A stretch of DNA of 64,000 bases, from positions 496,001-560,000 of the forward strand of contig JAENYK010000001.1 in assembly GCA_016841825.1 (NCBI GenBank). Direction: 5' to 3'. Source of the DNA: Halothermothrix sp. (lineage in GTDB: Bacteria > Bacillota > Halanaerobiia > DY22613). Position numbers and translations under genes: made by a program. A model generated the notes under the pieces. That model saw only the letters and a list, made by a program, of their open reading frames with translations. It ran no database searches and was not told the DNA's origin. The number at the start of each line of letters is the position of its first letter. The stretch's first letter is position 1. Positions 7,157-15,668 of this stretch are shown piece after piece.

Positions 7157-8893
7157 TTATGTCTGTACCGGCAGTGAAAAGAAAAAACGGACGCCATCTT
7201 GCGTATTTTCCACACCATAAACTGCATGATGAAGCTCCAATATCTCTCTGGATATGGAGAGTCCAAGACCCATACCTGCTTTGGATGTCCTCGCCTCGAC
7301 CCGGTAGAATTGATCCCATATCTTTTTCCTGTCTTCCTCTGATATCGGGCTTCCCTGATTTTCTACACTGATTTCTGCTGTCTGTCCATTGCAGCTCACA
7401 GCTATGATGATTGCATGTCCATTCTCCGTATGTCGGATGGCATTACTGAGAAAATTAGTAATAACGCGACTGATTAGCCCTTTATGCCCCACTACCATTT
7501 GAGAACAAAGTCTTAATGTAAGAGAGAGATTTTTCTCCTGTATTTGCTCATTCAACGACCTGCATACTTCCATAATCACTTTATCTATTTCAAAAGGAGC
7601 CATTTCAGGTTTATAGGTACCAGATTCAAACTTAGCCAGATCCAACATGTTTACAACCAGGAAGTCCATTCGCTGTATTTCGTCTTCCATGGCCTGAAAG
7701 TAATGTTCCTTTTTTTCAGCTGCAATTCCGTCTTTTAAAATAGATAAACAACTTTTCATAACGGCAAGAGGCGTTTTCAGCTCGTGAGATACCCCGGCAA
7801 TAAATTCCTTCCGTGTATTTTCCAGCTGCTTCTCTTTATCGAGATCCTGTTTCAACTGACCAATATACGCTTCCATCTGGCTCGACAGGTAATTAATATT
7901 TCTAGATAACTGACCAATTTCATCCCCGGAACGCACTGGCAACTTTTCCGAAAAATCCATGTTTGCCATTTTCCCTGTGATCTGGTTGATGGATATCAGC
8001 GGTTTCGCCAGCCACTTAGAAAAAATAAATGCCAAAAATATAACACACAGAAAGGCAAATCCAAAAAAGTAAGGATAGAATTGCCGTATGACCGATATTG
8101 CTTCATCTACCGGCTGCAGAGAGGTCATTGCAAAAATATATCCCGTTACCCCGTTTTCAATAACCGGTTTAATAATTATCTTATATTCCGCAAAATTTTC
8201 TGTTGCACTATGTTCTTCTGTACGCTGAAGAGGTTTCGCATTATCAGCCAGCAGACCTGCTTGAAACTCTTTTACCTGTTCCAAAAAATACTGTTCATTA
8301 TAAGGAAATGATATATATTCCATTCGTTCCGGAAATACAGTTTTCGTTATCCTTCCCCTGTATAGACCAGTGCTAAGGTGACTATATGCTTTATCGGCAT
8401 AAGGACCATGCAACTTGTTCGCAATGTTTAAATTTACGACTCCCGTCGAATCAGTCTGTATCTGATAAGGTATCCTTTCATCTGCAATATTTACTGTATC
8501 AATAATTACCTCATCACCGACTATTAATGAAAAGAGTACAGCGGAAGAAAATTTTCCTTCAAAGGAGTACATTGGTATTCGTAAATTACCCTGGGATTCA
8601 TTCTTCAACCTCACTTCGATATAGTAATTTTCTACATCGCAGATACGTCCATATTCATCCAATTTCGTAATCCAGACATGGTTATTCTTAAAAAAATCTC
8701 CGGATGCTGCTTCCATTCCTTTTTTCGCTGCCAGGTTTAAGTATTCGTTCATATCCATTTTGAGAGTATCCGATTTCTTATTAATATAATATCTCTCAAA
8801 AAAGTAATTTTGCGTGATTCCAATGAATAAAAACATCGTAGAGATTAATAGAACTGTCAGCACAAACCATTTAAAAACAATACTTTTTTTCAT
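7157..8893 (-). CDS. Two-component sensor histidine kinase
   Basis: This 578-residue membrane kinase has a first helix at about residues 8-28, a long extracellular sensor region of about 240 residues, a second helix (FYPYFFGFAFLCVIFLAFIF), a HAMP linker (KPLISINQITGKM), HisKA with GVSHELKTPLAVM (phosphorylated His), and an HATPase domain with the N box NFLSNAIRHT and G2 box GMGLGLSISRE. Its ATG overlaps the regulator stop (8890-8893), so the two are coupled. The terminator at 7041 suggests it is not in the operon with the O-acetylation genes, though a link is possible. The signal is unknown. Confidence 0.9.
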   Translation of the reverse strand: MKKSIVFKWFVLTVLLISTMFLFIGITQNYFFERYYINKKSDTLKMDMNEYLNLAAKKGMEAASGDFFKNNHVWITKLDEYGRICDVENYYIEVRLKNESQGNLRIPMYSFEGKFSSAVLFSLIVGDEVIIDTVNIADERIPYQIQTDSTGVVNLNIANKLHGPYADKAYSHLSTGLYRGRITKTVFPERMEYISFPYNEQYFLEQVKEFQAGLLADNAKPLQRTEEHSATENFAEYKIIIKPVIENGVTGYIFAMTSLQPVDEAISVIRQFYPYFFGFAFLCVIFLAFIFSKWLAKPLISINQITGKMANMDFSEKLPVRSGDEIGQLSRNINYLSSQMEAYIGQLKQDLDKEKQLENTRKEFIAGVSHELKTPLAVMKSCLSILKDGIAAEKKEHYFQAMEDEIQRMDFLVVNMLDLAKFESGTYKPEMAPFEIDKVIMEVCRSLNEQIQEKNLSLTLRLCSQMVVGHKGLISRVITNFLSNAIRHTENGHAIIIAVSCNGQTAEISVENQGSPISEEDRKKIWDQFYRVEARTSKAGMGLGLSISREILELHHAVYGVENTQDGVRFFFSLPVQT

Positions 8894-9567
8894 AGCTGCT
8901 CCTCTTCAAACTTATAACCTGAACGGATGACTGTAACAATACAGCTGCCTTTACTACCCAGCTTGGCACGTAGGTTTCTGATATGGCTGTTCACTGTCTT
9001 TTCATCGCCATAAAAATCATAACCCCATATTTTTACTATTAATTGCTCTCTGGTAATAACAATCCCTTTATTTTGCATTAAATAAGCGAGAATTTCAAAT
9101 TCTGTATGCGTCAAATTGATGGTATTACCATCTACAGACACGTGTCTTGACCCGAGATTTATCACAATACCGCTGGTCGATATCAACATTCCATTCGTAG
9201 TGCCCGTATATTTTTCAAGAAACCGTTTCACTTTTGCCATTAAAACCCGGGGACTATACGGTTTGGTCAGATAATCATCCGCTCCCAATTCATATCCCAG
9301 AAGAGAGTCATCCTCATCTGAACGCGCAGTCAAAATGATGATAGGAATACTGGAATTTTTCCGTATTCTGCGGCATACTGACCAGCCATCAATCTTTGGC
9401 AGAACAATGTCCAGGATAACTAAATCAACAGAATTTGATTGAAACAGCTCTAAAGCTTTTTCCCCATCTGCAGCCTCTAATGTCTGATATCCATCTTCAA
9501 TCAGATAATCTATGATTACTTCACGTAATATATCTTCATCTTCTACAACCAATATTCTATTCATCAT
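8890..9567 (-). CDS. OmpR-family response regulator
   Basis: This 225-residue regulator has an N-terminal receiver with acidic pocket VVEDED, phospho-acceptor in LVILDIVLP, switch residue in IILTARSDED and Lys in YLTKPYSP. The C-terminal winged helix (LTHTEFEILAYLMQNKGIVITREQ, NSHIRNLRAKLG) is of OmpR/PhoB type. It partners the kinase whose ATG overlaps its stop. Two adjacent ATG codons could both serve as start. Confidence 0.92.
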   Translation of the reverse strand: MMNRILVVEDEDILREVIIDYLIEDGYQTLEAADGEKALELFQSNSVDLVILDIVLPKIDGWSVCRRIRKNSSIPIIILTARSDEDDSLLGYELGADDYLTKPYSPRVLMAKVKRFLEKYTGTTNGMLISTSGIVINLGSRHVSVDGNTINLTHTEFEILAYLMQNKGIVITREQLIVKIWGYDFYGDEKTVNSHIRNLRAKLGSKGSCIVTVIRSGYKFEEEQL

Positions 9568-10028
9568 CTAACCTCCACCTATAGTTTGTCCATTGCTGGT
9601 AGAAATCCCCTCAATATTAATGAACAAATTTCATGGAACGAAAATTAGCAACATCCAATCACTCCACAATTTTTAGTGATATCGTCATATCTATGCGTCT
9701 TTAAAATTATGAACTTTATAACCATTTCCAGTTAATATATTACCATATTCCCATTGACGCGTCAACGAGGATGAGTTACCAGAAAACAAACGCAGATTTA
9801 GATAAAAAGCTCAATTGGAAGCAATCCAAATGAGCTTAGTTCTGTCAGTTCCACTTGCTAGTCAATTCACCGCTTGCCCAGAATTGTTCCCATTTACATC
9901 GTAATGCCACTACTGATTACCCTGGGCGGTAAAAATCGGATGTTCAGTAGAAAAAACGAGGTCACCATTTGTATAAGGCATCTGCTTATCTTCTTACAGT
10001 TTTCTATCACATAAAACGTACTAAATAT
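9568..10028. other. Gene-free stretch with a small ORF remnant
   Basis: Besides the terminator at 9804-9836 I see no intact gene. On the minus strand from an ATG at 9981 a reading frame (MPYTNGDLVF, then HPIFTAQGNQ) continues after TAG as WHYDVNGNNSGQAVN and after TGA as LASGTDRTKLIW. It looks like part of a decayed gene of unknown family. Confidence 0.35.
9804..9836 (-). terminator. Terminator downstream of the msr(D)-like gene
   Basis: On the minus strand AGCTCATTTGGA-TTGCT-TCCAATTGAGCT forms a stem with one mismatch and is followed by TTTTATC. It lies about 190 bp after the ABC-F stop codon and probably ends that transcript. Confidence 0.7.
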
Positions 10029-11492
10029 TTATCTTATCAGGTTTAATCTTCTATCTTTGATTTCATAAATAACATCAGCTACATTATCAATCAATCGTTT
10101 ATCGTGAGTGATAAATAAAATTGTCCCTGCATACCCTTTCATCAACATTTCCAAAGCCTCTAAGCTAGGCAGATCAAGGAAGTTACTCGGTTCATCCAGT
10201 AACAGGATATTATACCGGCCCATGAGCATTTTAGCCAGCAACAACTTAACAATCTCACCACCACTTAAAACAGATAACTTTTTGCAAATATCATTCTGTT
10301 CAAAACCCATCGAAACCAACACTGAACGAATTTCTGATACATTGTAATCACAGTTCTCCTGCATAAACTCCATGATCTCCTGATTGCAATTGTACTTGTA
10401 ACCATTTTGGGCAAAATAACCTATTTCAGCTTTAGGAGAAATTAAAATACTATCTTCACGATTCAAAATCTTTTGAATTAAAGTCGTTTTCCCCACACCA
10501 TTGCCACCGGTCAACGCAACTTTTGACCCAAGTGGGATCTGAAAAGACGCCTTTTCAAGCAGCACCTTATCTCCAAACCTTATATTAATTTCCATACCAA
10601 TAATCGGATATGGATTATGAAGTTCCAATGCTTTACTCTGTCGGAAACGAATCATTCTGGTTCTTTCCGGAGCTTCCACACCAGCCAAAGATTCAATCCT
10701 GTGTTCCATAGACTTAGCAGCATTGTATAATTTTTTTTGCTTACTTCCCGTTGTTTTTTGATGTGCCAGACGTCCACCGCTTTCGGATTTGTTTCTCTTA
10801 GTAGCACCTTTTGCTTTTTTATCTATTTTACGAGCTTTTCTTCGTTTTTCCTCCACGGCCTGTTCCAGTCGATCACGTTCTGCAACAAATTGTTCGTATT
10901 TTGCAGCCTGGCTTCTACGCTCGTCCTCTTTTTGACGAAGATATTCAGAATAATTACCCCAATATTCCGTAATTTTGCCATTTTTTAGCTCCCAAATTTT
11001 GTCTACTACCTCATCAAGAAAATAGCGGTCATGACTGATAACTAACAATGCACCTGCAAAATATTTTAACTGTCCGATTAGAAAATCAATTCCTTCACGA
11101 TCTAAATGGCAAGTAGGCTCATCTGCCAAAATGCCATGTACTTGTTCTGAAAGAGCCTGTGCTATTTTGAGTCTTGTTTCTTCACCGCCACTCATGGTCT
11201 TTATCTCTAATTGATCAACACCGAGTTTCCCCATAATTGCATAATCTTTGACTTCCTGTAAAGTTACTTCATCTAGCTGAGGGATATAGGCGAATTCTCC
11301 AAAACGGTTGATTTTACATCCCGCTGGAGTTACTTCCCCCAAAAGCACCTTAAGTAAGGTACTTTTTCCTGCACCATTTGCTCCTACCAGGCCAATACGA
11401 TCATAATCATATAACTCTAATTCATCTAAATCCAAAACATCACGCCCTTTGTATTCCACACGAACGTCTTTTGCTTTTATTATTAATTCCAT
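10029..11492 (-). CDS. msr(D): Msr(D)-like ABC-F ribosomal protection protein
   Basis: This 487-residue protein, the length I recall for Msr(D), has no membrane segments and two ABC domains: first Walker [13 protein letters not shown] with signature [12 protein letters not shown], second Walker [12 protein letters not shown] with signature [13 protein letters not shown]. They are joined by a long charged antibiotic-resistance-domain linker (about residues 180-270, rich in Lys/Arg/Glu). Local sequence strongly recalls streptococcal Msr(D), which removes macrolides from the ribosome. AGGAGG precedes the ATG. Upstream lie two leader peptides and attenuator hairpins, so expression should be macrolide-inducible. 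The mef efflux gene that normally precedes msr(D) is absent. Confidence 0.88.
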   Translation of the reverse strand: MELIIKAKDVRVEYKGRDVLDLDELELYDYDRIGLVGANGAGKSTLLKVLLGEVTPAGCKINRFGEFAYIPQLDEVTLQEVKDYAIMGKLGVDQLEIKTMSGGEETRLKIAQALSEQVHGILADEPTCHLDREGIDFLIGQLKYFAGALLVISHDRYFLDEVVDKIWELKNGKITEYWGNYSEYLRQKEDERRSQAAKYEQFVAERDRLEQAVEEKRRKARKIDKKAKGATKRNKSESGGRLAHQKTTGSKQKKLYNAAKSMEHRIESLAGVEAPERTRMIRFRQSKALELHNPYPIIGMEINIRFGDKVLLEKASFQIPLGSKVALTGGNGVGKTTLIQKILNREDSILISPKAEIGYFAQNGYKYNCNQEIMEFMQENCDYNVSEIRSVLVSMGFEQNDICKKLSVLSGGEIVKLLLAKMLMGRYNILLLDEPSNFLDLPSLEALEMLMKGYAGTILFITHDKRLIDNVADVIYEIKDRRLNLIR

Positions 11493-11510
11493 TTTCTTTC
11501 CTCCTGTCTA

Positions 11511-11558
11511 AAATCGCATGTTTTCATTTTCCTGTTCGCAGAGAAAACCCTGCGATTT
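11511..11558 (-). promoter_or_regulatory. Alternative hairpins in front of the msr(D)-like gene
   Basis: AAATCGCA and TGCGATTT (arms 11551-11558 and 11511-11518) can pair to a hairpin ending just before the ribosome binding site. An alternative inner hairpin CGCAG/CTGCG (11537-11554) uses part of the same arm. The two are mutually exclusive, as in attenuation switches, and lie between the second leader peptide and the ABC-F start. Confidence 0.6.
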
Positions 11559-11570
11559 AAACATGAAGGA

Positions 11571-11591
11571 TTATATGAAAATATAATACAT
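11571..11591 (-). CDS. Leader peptide MYYIFI of the msr(D)-like gene
   Basis: A six-codon ORF, MYYIFI, lies behind AAAGGGGGA and ends 78 nt before the ABC-F start. It closely resembles the streptococcal msr(D) leader MYLIFM, on which macrolide-bound ribosomes stall. The family knowledge is established; that this variant stalls is inference. Confidence 0.72.
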   Translation of the reverse strand: MYYIFI

Positions 11592-11646
11592 AAATGTTCC
11601 CCCTTTACTAATTCGATGTGAATTCTTGCAAATGACCATTCAACAC

Positions 11647-11684
11647 AAAAAAAGGCTGCAGATGAACATAATTCATATGCAACC
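11647..11684 (-). terminator. Strong intrinsic terminator between the two leaders
   Basis: On the minus strand GGTTGCATATGAA-TTATG-TTCATCTGCAGCC is a 13-bp stem with one mismatch, followed directly by seven Ts. It would stop transcription before the second leader peptide and the msr(D)-like gene unless prevented, and is probably the attenuator of the first leader. Confidence 0.82.
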
Positions 11685-11814
11685 CTAATATCTCTATTAA
11701 AATATAGGACACCGACTACTACACTATGGCAGTCATACCTAATGTCTATAATAGAATACGATTAAAATAGTACATGAATGTTCATTCTGAGAATCCAAAT
11801 AAGGCTCAATAAAT

Positions 11815-11878
11815 AAACCTAAATTTATAGGTTTTTCTTACCCTATTTTTATTTAGTTATTTATACTAAACTAAATAA
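11815..11878 (-). promoter_or_regulatory. Attenuator hairpins at the end of leader 1
   Basis: A perfect 10-bp inverted repeat TTATTTAGTT/AACTAAATAA (11849-11878) includes the last codons of leader peptide 1. A second hairpin AAACCTA/TAGGTTT (11815-11834) follows. Ribosome stalling within the leader would open the first hairpin and could change which downstream structures form. Confidence 0.6.
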
Positions 11879-11904
11879 CGGAGTCTCATTTTAATAATAA
11901 ACAT
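11866..11904 (-). CDS. Leader peptide MFIIKMRLRYLV with macrolide-arrest motif
   Basis: This twelve-residue ORF lies behind AGAGG, about 30 nt downstream of a near-consensus promoter. It contains MRLR. The Arg-X-Arg motif is the known macrolide-dependent stalling signal in ErmD leaders and in the mef leader MTASMRLR. Its stop lies within an attenuator hairpin. Stalling here should promote read-through into the msr(D)-like gene. Confidence 0.72.
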   Translation of the reverse strand: MFIIKMRLRYLV

Positions 11905-11935
11905 TCTAATACCTCTTTTCTAAACATTTGCCTTT

Positions 11936-11964
11936 AGTATAACACATCTAGAAATGATTAGCAA
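11936..11964 (-). promoter_or_regulatory. Promoter of the leader-msr(D) transcript
   Basis: TTGCTA (11959-11964) and TATACT (11936-11941) are separated by 17 bp on the minus strand. The first leader peptide starts about 32 bp downstream of the -10 box. Confidence 0.75.
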
Positions 11965-11984
11965 TACCCTATATTTTGAAGCTT

Positions 11985-12140
11985 GATCACGCAATCTTCC
12001 ATCCCTTTGCCATCTCCTGAATTTTCCAGAGTTGCGAATATAAGCCTCTTTTTCCGGAAGCAGCGAATGGGTACCCTGCTCTACAAGACTTCCTTTGTCA
12101 AAAACAAGAATTTGATCTGCGGTCTGAATGGTACGTAAAT
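11985..12140 (-). pseudogene. Fragment of an exporter-type ABC ATPase C-terminus
   Basis: On the minus strand the residues TIQTADQILVFDKGSLVEQG followed by THSLLPEKEAYI match the end of MsbA/MdlB-type ABC domains, normally (I)xxADxIxVLxxGxxxExGTHxxLL. No Walker A or signature remains. It is a remnant lying immediately upstream of the msr(D) promoter. Confidence 0.6.
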
Positions 12141-12177
12141 GATGTCATAGTCCATCTCATTACGCACTTTCCAAAAA

Positions 12178-12744
12178 TCAGTTCTTCAGGCTCCCGGCAT
12201 ACACCGCCATCTGATACAATGCGACGATCCATGTATCGATGGTTCCTTCTTCCATTCCCGTTCGCACAATAACCGTGTTATTTTCTGGTGAGATATAGAG
12301 GTACTGCCCATGATTGCCATGGGCGAAATAGTCATATCCGCCCTTCTCATTAGCAAAGCTATACCACATGTACTGATATCCGATACCGCTGGCATTCATA
12401 GGTTCCGAGGCAATAATCGACCTGTCGAGCCACTCCTCGCTTACAAGGGTTTGCCCATTCCATTTACCGCGATGCAAGAGCATACTGCCAATCTTTGCAA
12501 AATCGATGGACCTGAAATTCAAGCCGCTCTCCATCTTTTCAAATCCGGATTTTTCGCTGTCAAGACTCCACGAGGCGTCGCTCTGAGCACCGACCTTTTC
12601 CCAAATCTTCGTCCGTAAATATTCGGAAACGCTCATGCCTGTACTGCGCTCCAGAATCATACCCAGCAGCAGAGGATGGTAGTTGTGGCACTTAATGAAC
12701 ATAACAGATATCTTTGGGTAATGGATAAATCTTTCATGGGTCAT
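12178..12744 (-). pseudogene. N-truncated serine beta-lactamase-like hydrolase
   Basis: The 188 codons match the C-terminal half of class C-type (PF00144) serine hydrolases: YHPLLLGMILERSTGMSVSE, DFAKIGSMLLHRGKWNGQTL, VSEEWLDRSI, and YFAHGNHGQYLYISPENNTV with the HGxxG box. The N-terminal SxxK nucleophile motif is missing, and the YxN position is altered (KCHNYHP). The apparent start is only an internal Met without a good ribosome binding site. It is a degraded gene, probably formerly a peptidase or esterase. Confidence 0.7.
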
Positions 12745-12855
12745 CCTCCTTACTTACTACTTACTACAAACGATTTAATAATATCACAAAAAATACATTG
12801 TCAATAGTTTTGGTAAAAATTATTTCTTTACAATTTATCTTCTGTTATAAAAACT

Positions 12856-12879
12856 TAAAGCTGCCTGATGGCAGCTTTA
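12856..12879. terminator. Bidirectional terminator-like hairpin
   Basis: The 10-bp perfect stem TAAAGCTGCC-TGAT-GGCAGCTTTA stands alone in a gene-poor stretch, with short T/A tails on both sides. No intact gene ends at it now; it probably belonged to a lost gene. Confidence 0.55.
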
Positions 12880-13049
12880 TAAATTGAGTTTGAACTGTCC
12901 TATTTACCCTTTAAACCACAATTCATCACGATCATTATGCACTAAACGCAAACAATCCTAATAAATACATTTCTACTAAATTAAAAAGACATATTTCATT
13001 ATCAACTAAGCAAGTTCATCTCTTTTTTTGTTAGCCGATACAATAAGCA

Positions 13050-13203
13050 TCATTGGAGGCGCATTTCATCCTTCATACCCGGAATATCCATCATATATCT
13101 GTCTACATTGACAATATTGGCATGCCAGGCCTTTAGGCTATTTAGGAAATGCTCATGTCCCTCTGGTGACTTCAGCTCGTCTCTTGTCTGCTGCCTATTC
13201 CGT
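13050..13203 (-). pseudogene. Unrecognised gene remnant
   Basis: The minus strand is open for about 51 codons and ends in TGA: QTRDELKSPEGHEHFLNSLK continues as AWHANIVNVDRYMMDIPGMK. It reads like genuine protein, but there is no start codon with a ribosome binding site and I do not recognise the family. Confidence 0.4.
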
Positions 13204-13246
13204 ATTTACTTAGTTCGTAATTGATCAATATTTGGAGATGAGATAA

Positions 13247-13339
13247 ATGCTTATTCAATGCACGAAAGCCTTACTGGACAAGATGAATATTACCTGTATA
13301 TTGCTGAAATATATCTTCCAAATGACTCCTGTTTCATAA
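13247..13339 (+). pseudogene. DUF6933-like gene start, broken
   Basis: GGAGA precedes an ATG opening MLIQCTKALLDKMNI, which resembles the N-terminus of DUF6933-type proteins (MxIxCTKKLLDELxI). The frame is lost within 20 codons and stops at 13339. Only the start is recognisable. Confidence 0.4.
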
Positions 13340-14040
13340 ACATCACCATCTATCCATATAAGATGCTATTGCAACTAATTTTAAGTGTGAATATTTAGCG
13401 ATGATGGTATTGTAAGGGATGTCATCCTGCTGGTTTTATCGCCAGAGGAGATCTATCAGAGAAAACTGATATAGACGAAACATAATGTACAAAAAGGGTT
13501 TTCTTGTCTTTATAGAGAATAATAAATACTGCTACAACAGAAATAGTGCATAAAATTTTTGTCAACTACAGATTTTAGTGTTGAGCCAAGATTATTCACC
13601 TTAATCAGCTAATAATTTGATAGAGGGGTGGCATCGTATTCATTAATTCACACTACAAACGCTTCCAGAGAGATATTTGTTTTAGCTTTGACTTCATTAT
13701 AACATGTGCTGCAATTGCAATGATCAGTTTCTTTAGAACATTTAATGTCGAGCTGGATATTAATAATACTCCTTGAGCACAGTAATTTATAGGCACTATC
13801 CAAAGATATTACTGTACAAGATTTATTACTTTCGGGCTGGAAGAAAAAATTGCCGCAAAAAATCTGTAGTCGTTTCATCTATTTTAATGAGTTTGCTTAA
13901 ATTTTTTTGGAAAATACCTTCATTATTACAGATTTGAATGAAGCAATAATATTGATAATATCGGTTCTGGAGGTATACAACTGTCGAGGGTTTGAAATAA
14001 TTACATTAAAGCAGATATTAAAATAAATTAACACAACATT
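13340..14040. other. Gene-poor stretch
   Basis: I see no supported gene in these ~700 bp. A 76-codon minus-strand ORF at 13648-13878 has four clustered Cys residues (CSKETDHCNCSTC) but no ribosome binding site and no recognised family; it may be chance. Confidence 0.4.
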
Positions 14041-14054
14041 AAGGAGGTAGTTCT

Positions 14055-14420
14055 ATGAATTTCAGCTGGAGCACTCTGAGAGTAAAGAATCTCGAAGAAT
14101 CCATCAAGTTTTATGCAGATGTCCTCGGGCTTGAGGTGGTAAACAGATTTAAAGGCGGACTTGGAACAGATATTGCATTTTTAGGCAGTGGGGAAACAAA
14201 AATTGAACTTATTTGTGACGGTGAGTGCCGTGATACAAATGTCGGCTGCGATATTTCCTGGGGCTTTGAAGTCAAATCTCTTGATGAGACAATTGCCATG
14301 GTTAAGGAAAAAGGCATTAACATTGACAGCGGCCCGATCCAGCCAAATCCCCATATCAGATTTATCTTTATCAAAGATCCGGATGGGATGAGAATACAAT
14401 TGGCTGAGCATATTGCGTAA
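14055..14420 (+). CDS. VOC/glyoxalase-fold protein
   Basis: This 121-residue protein has the paired beta-alpha-beta-beta-beta modules of the VOC superfamily: SWSTLRVKNLEESIKFYADV followed by LGLEVV at the N-terminus, and FIKDPDGMRIQLAEH at the C-terminus, where Glu/Gln/His metal ligands usually sit. The family includes glyoxalases, dioxygenases and fosfomycin/bleomycin resistance proteins. Given the resistance-rich setting a drug-binding role is possible but unproven. AAGGAGG lies 7 nt before the ATG. It is a single-gene plus-strand unit with its own terminator, facing the van cluster. Confidence 0.85.
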   Translation: MNFSWSTLRVKNLEESIKFYADVLGLEVVNRFKGGLGTDIAFLGSGETKIELICDGECRDTNVGCDISWGFEVKSLDETIAMVKEKGINIDSGPIQPNPHIRFIFIKDPDGMRIQLAEHIA

Positions 14421-14445
14421 AATGGTTAAATCTATTTAAAGAAGA

Positions 14446-14480
14446 TGTTAGATACGCTTTATTGTGTCTAACACCTTTTT
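14446..14480 (+). terminator. Terminator of the VOC gene
   Basis: TGTTAGATAC and GTGTCTAACA pair around a short loop and are followed by CCTTTTTG, 26 bp after the VOC stop codon. Confidence 0.75.
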
Positions 14481-14806
14481 GTTCTTTGCTCCTGTTAACA
14501 TCAAAAATCCCCTATGTCATCTATAAAACGCCCTTAAAAATCGGGATAAAAACTTTTTTACTTCGATTATTGCTCTTTTTTTGCTCTAAAACCACTACAT
14601 ATATGGTTAAAGATAATTATGTCTTGAAACATCATGCAAGATATCTTAATACTCCCAATTTATTTTACAAATATTGCTTTCGCGCTAATCCATTTAACAT
14701 CAAATATGAATTATTTCAGTATATTATGTATCTTAACACAGAACCTAACTCATACCAAGCTTCATGCAAAGTTGTACAAGCGATTGTTTTCAATAACAAT
14801 CCGCAG

Positions 14807-14836
14807 AAAAAAAGGCAAGAGGCTATCGCTCCTGCC
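14807..14836 (-). terminator. Terminator of the vanW-vanG-vanXY transcript
   Basis: On the minus strand GGCAGGAG-CGATAG-CCTCTTGCC is followed by seven Ts, 74 bp after the vanXY-like stop codon. No vanT gene intervenes, so the operon ends here. Confidence 0.82.
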
Positions 14837-14909
14837 TGTAATATCTATGCAGTTGACCTCAATAAGAAAAAAAAGATGCTGATTTCTCAACGTCTCAGCC
14901 AGGTTCCCG

Positions 14910-15668
14910 TTACCTTGCCCTCCATACAGTGACGACAAATCCATCCATATTGTTACCGGATACTGAATATGGCGTATCACCTTCTATATCAAACGTGACG
15001 ATTTCCTTGTCGGCGGGTAGATAAGATACATCTATCTGCGAGCTGCCAAAATCGTATTCCAACGAGTTGTGCCCATAGGAAATTTGCCTAATTCTGGCGT
15101 GGTATTCTTCCAGTGTGTCACCCATTTGCTCCATTATCATGGCATGGGGAGCACCGACATATCTGAAATGCCAGGGTTCACAGGCAATACCTGTTATTTT
15201 CTCTTTACCTTCCGGGTATCGTTCAATAAACCCAAACCTGCCCGCCATCTCCCTGAAGGCTCCGCATACTCCAGTATAGGGGAAGTATGGCCGTATAAAG
15301 TCTATGTCCGGCTGGTTCAACGCAAGGTCAACCGCGAGTCCAGTCTGATGTTCGCTATGCCCAGGAAGCGCAACATATTTTGCGGTAAAGTCTGAGCCGT
15401 TTTTCAATAAGGATTCACTGTAAATCTGTTCTTGTTCCCGTTCTGACCGCCAACCGCTGACAGCCGTGATTTGTCCATGCGCGCATAGCTCATCCATCAG
15501 CTTTTCATAGACTGCCGCAAAACGGCGTTCCAAAAGCACATTGTTGTTCGTGGTGTCTACGGGTGCGAGCGTTTTATATGGTGATCCTTCCCGGTATGGA
15601 TGATCCCGGTTGACGAGGATTAGGTGACCTGTATGCACCATATTTCTTGAAAGCGATACCGTTTTCAT
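14910..15668 (-). CDS. vanXY: VanXY-like D,D-dipeptidase/carboxypeptidase
   Basis: This 252-residue M15B metallopeptidase has no signal or membrane segment, so it should be cytoplasmic like VanXY and unlike membrane-bound VanY. Motifs in order: AVSGWRSEREQEQIY (substrate-binding Arg), PGHSEHQTGLAVDLA (zinc His and Asp) and GIACEPWHFRYVGAPHA (catalytic Glu, zinc His). It removes D-Ala-ended precursors so that modified ones dominate. Its ATG overlaps the ligase stop by 4 nt. In VanG clusters vanT follows; here only a terminator follows. Confidence 0.87.
   Translation of the reverse strand: MKTVSLSRNMVHTGHLILVNRDHPYREGSPYKTLAPVDTTNNNVLLERRFAAVYEKLMDELCAHGQITAVSGWRSEREQEQIYSESLLKNGSDFTAKYVALPGHSEHQTGLAVDLALNQPDIDFIRPYFPYTGVCGAFREMAGRFGFIERYPEGKEKITGIACEPWHFRYVGAPHAMIMEQMGDTLEEYHARIRQISYGHNSLEYDFGSSQIDVSYLPADKEIVTFDIEGDTPYSVSGNNMDGFVVTVWRAR

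Noticed and set aside
9840-9981. Reading frame with in-frame TAG and TGA (possible recoding)
   Set aside because: Protein-like sequence continues past both stops, but with no SECIS or PYLIS evidence and no intact ends a decayed gene is simpler.
13648-13878. 76-codon Cys-containing minus-strand ORF
   Set aside because: No ribosome binding site or family; it lies in a stretch full of remnants.
14462-14932. 156-codon plus-strand ORF facing vanXY
   Set aside because: It includes the VOC terminator tail and the vanXY terminator and has no ribosome binding site; low-complexity Lys/Tyr/Asn content.
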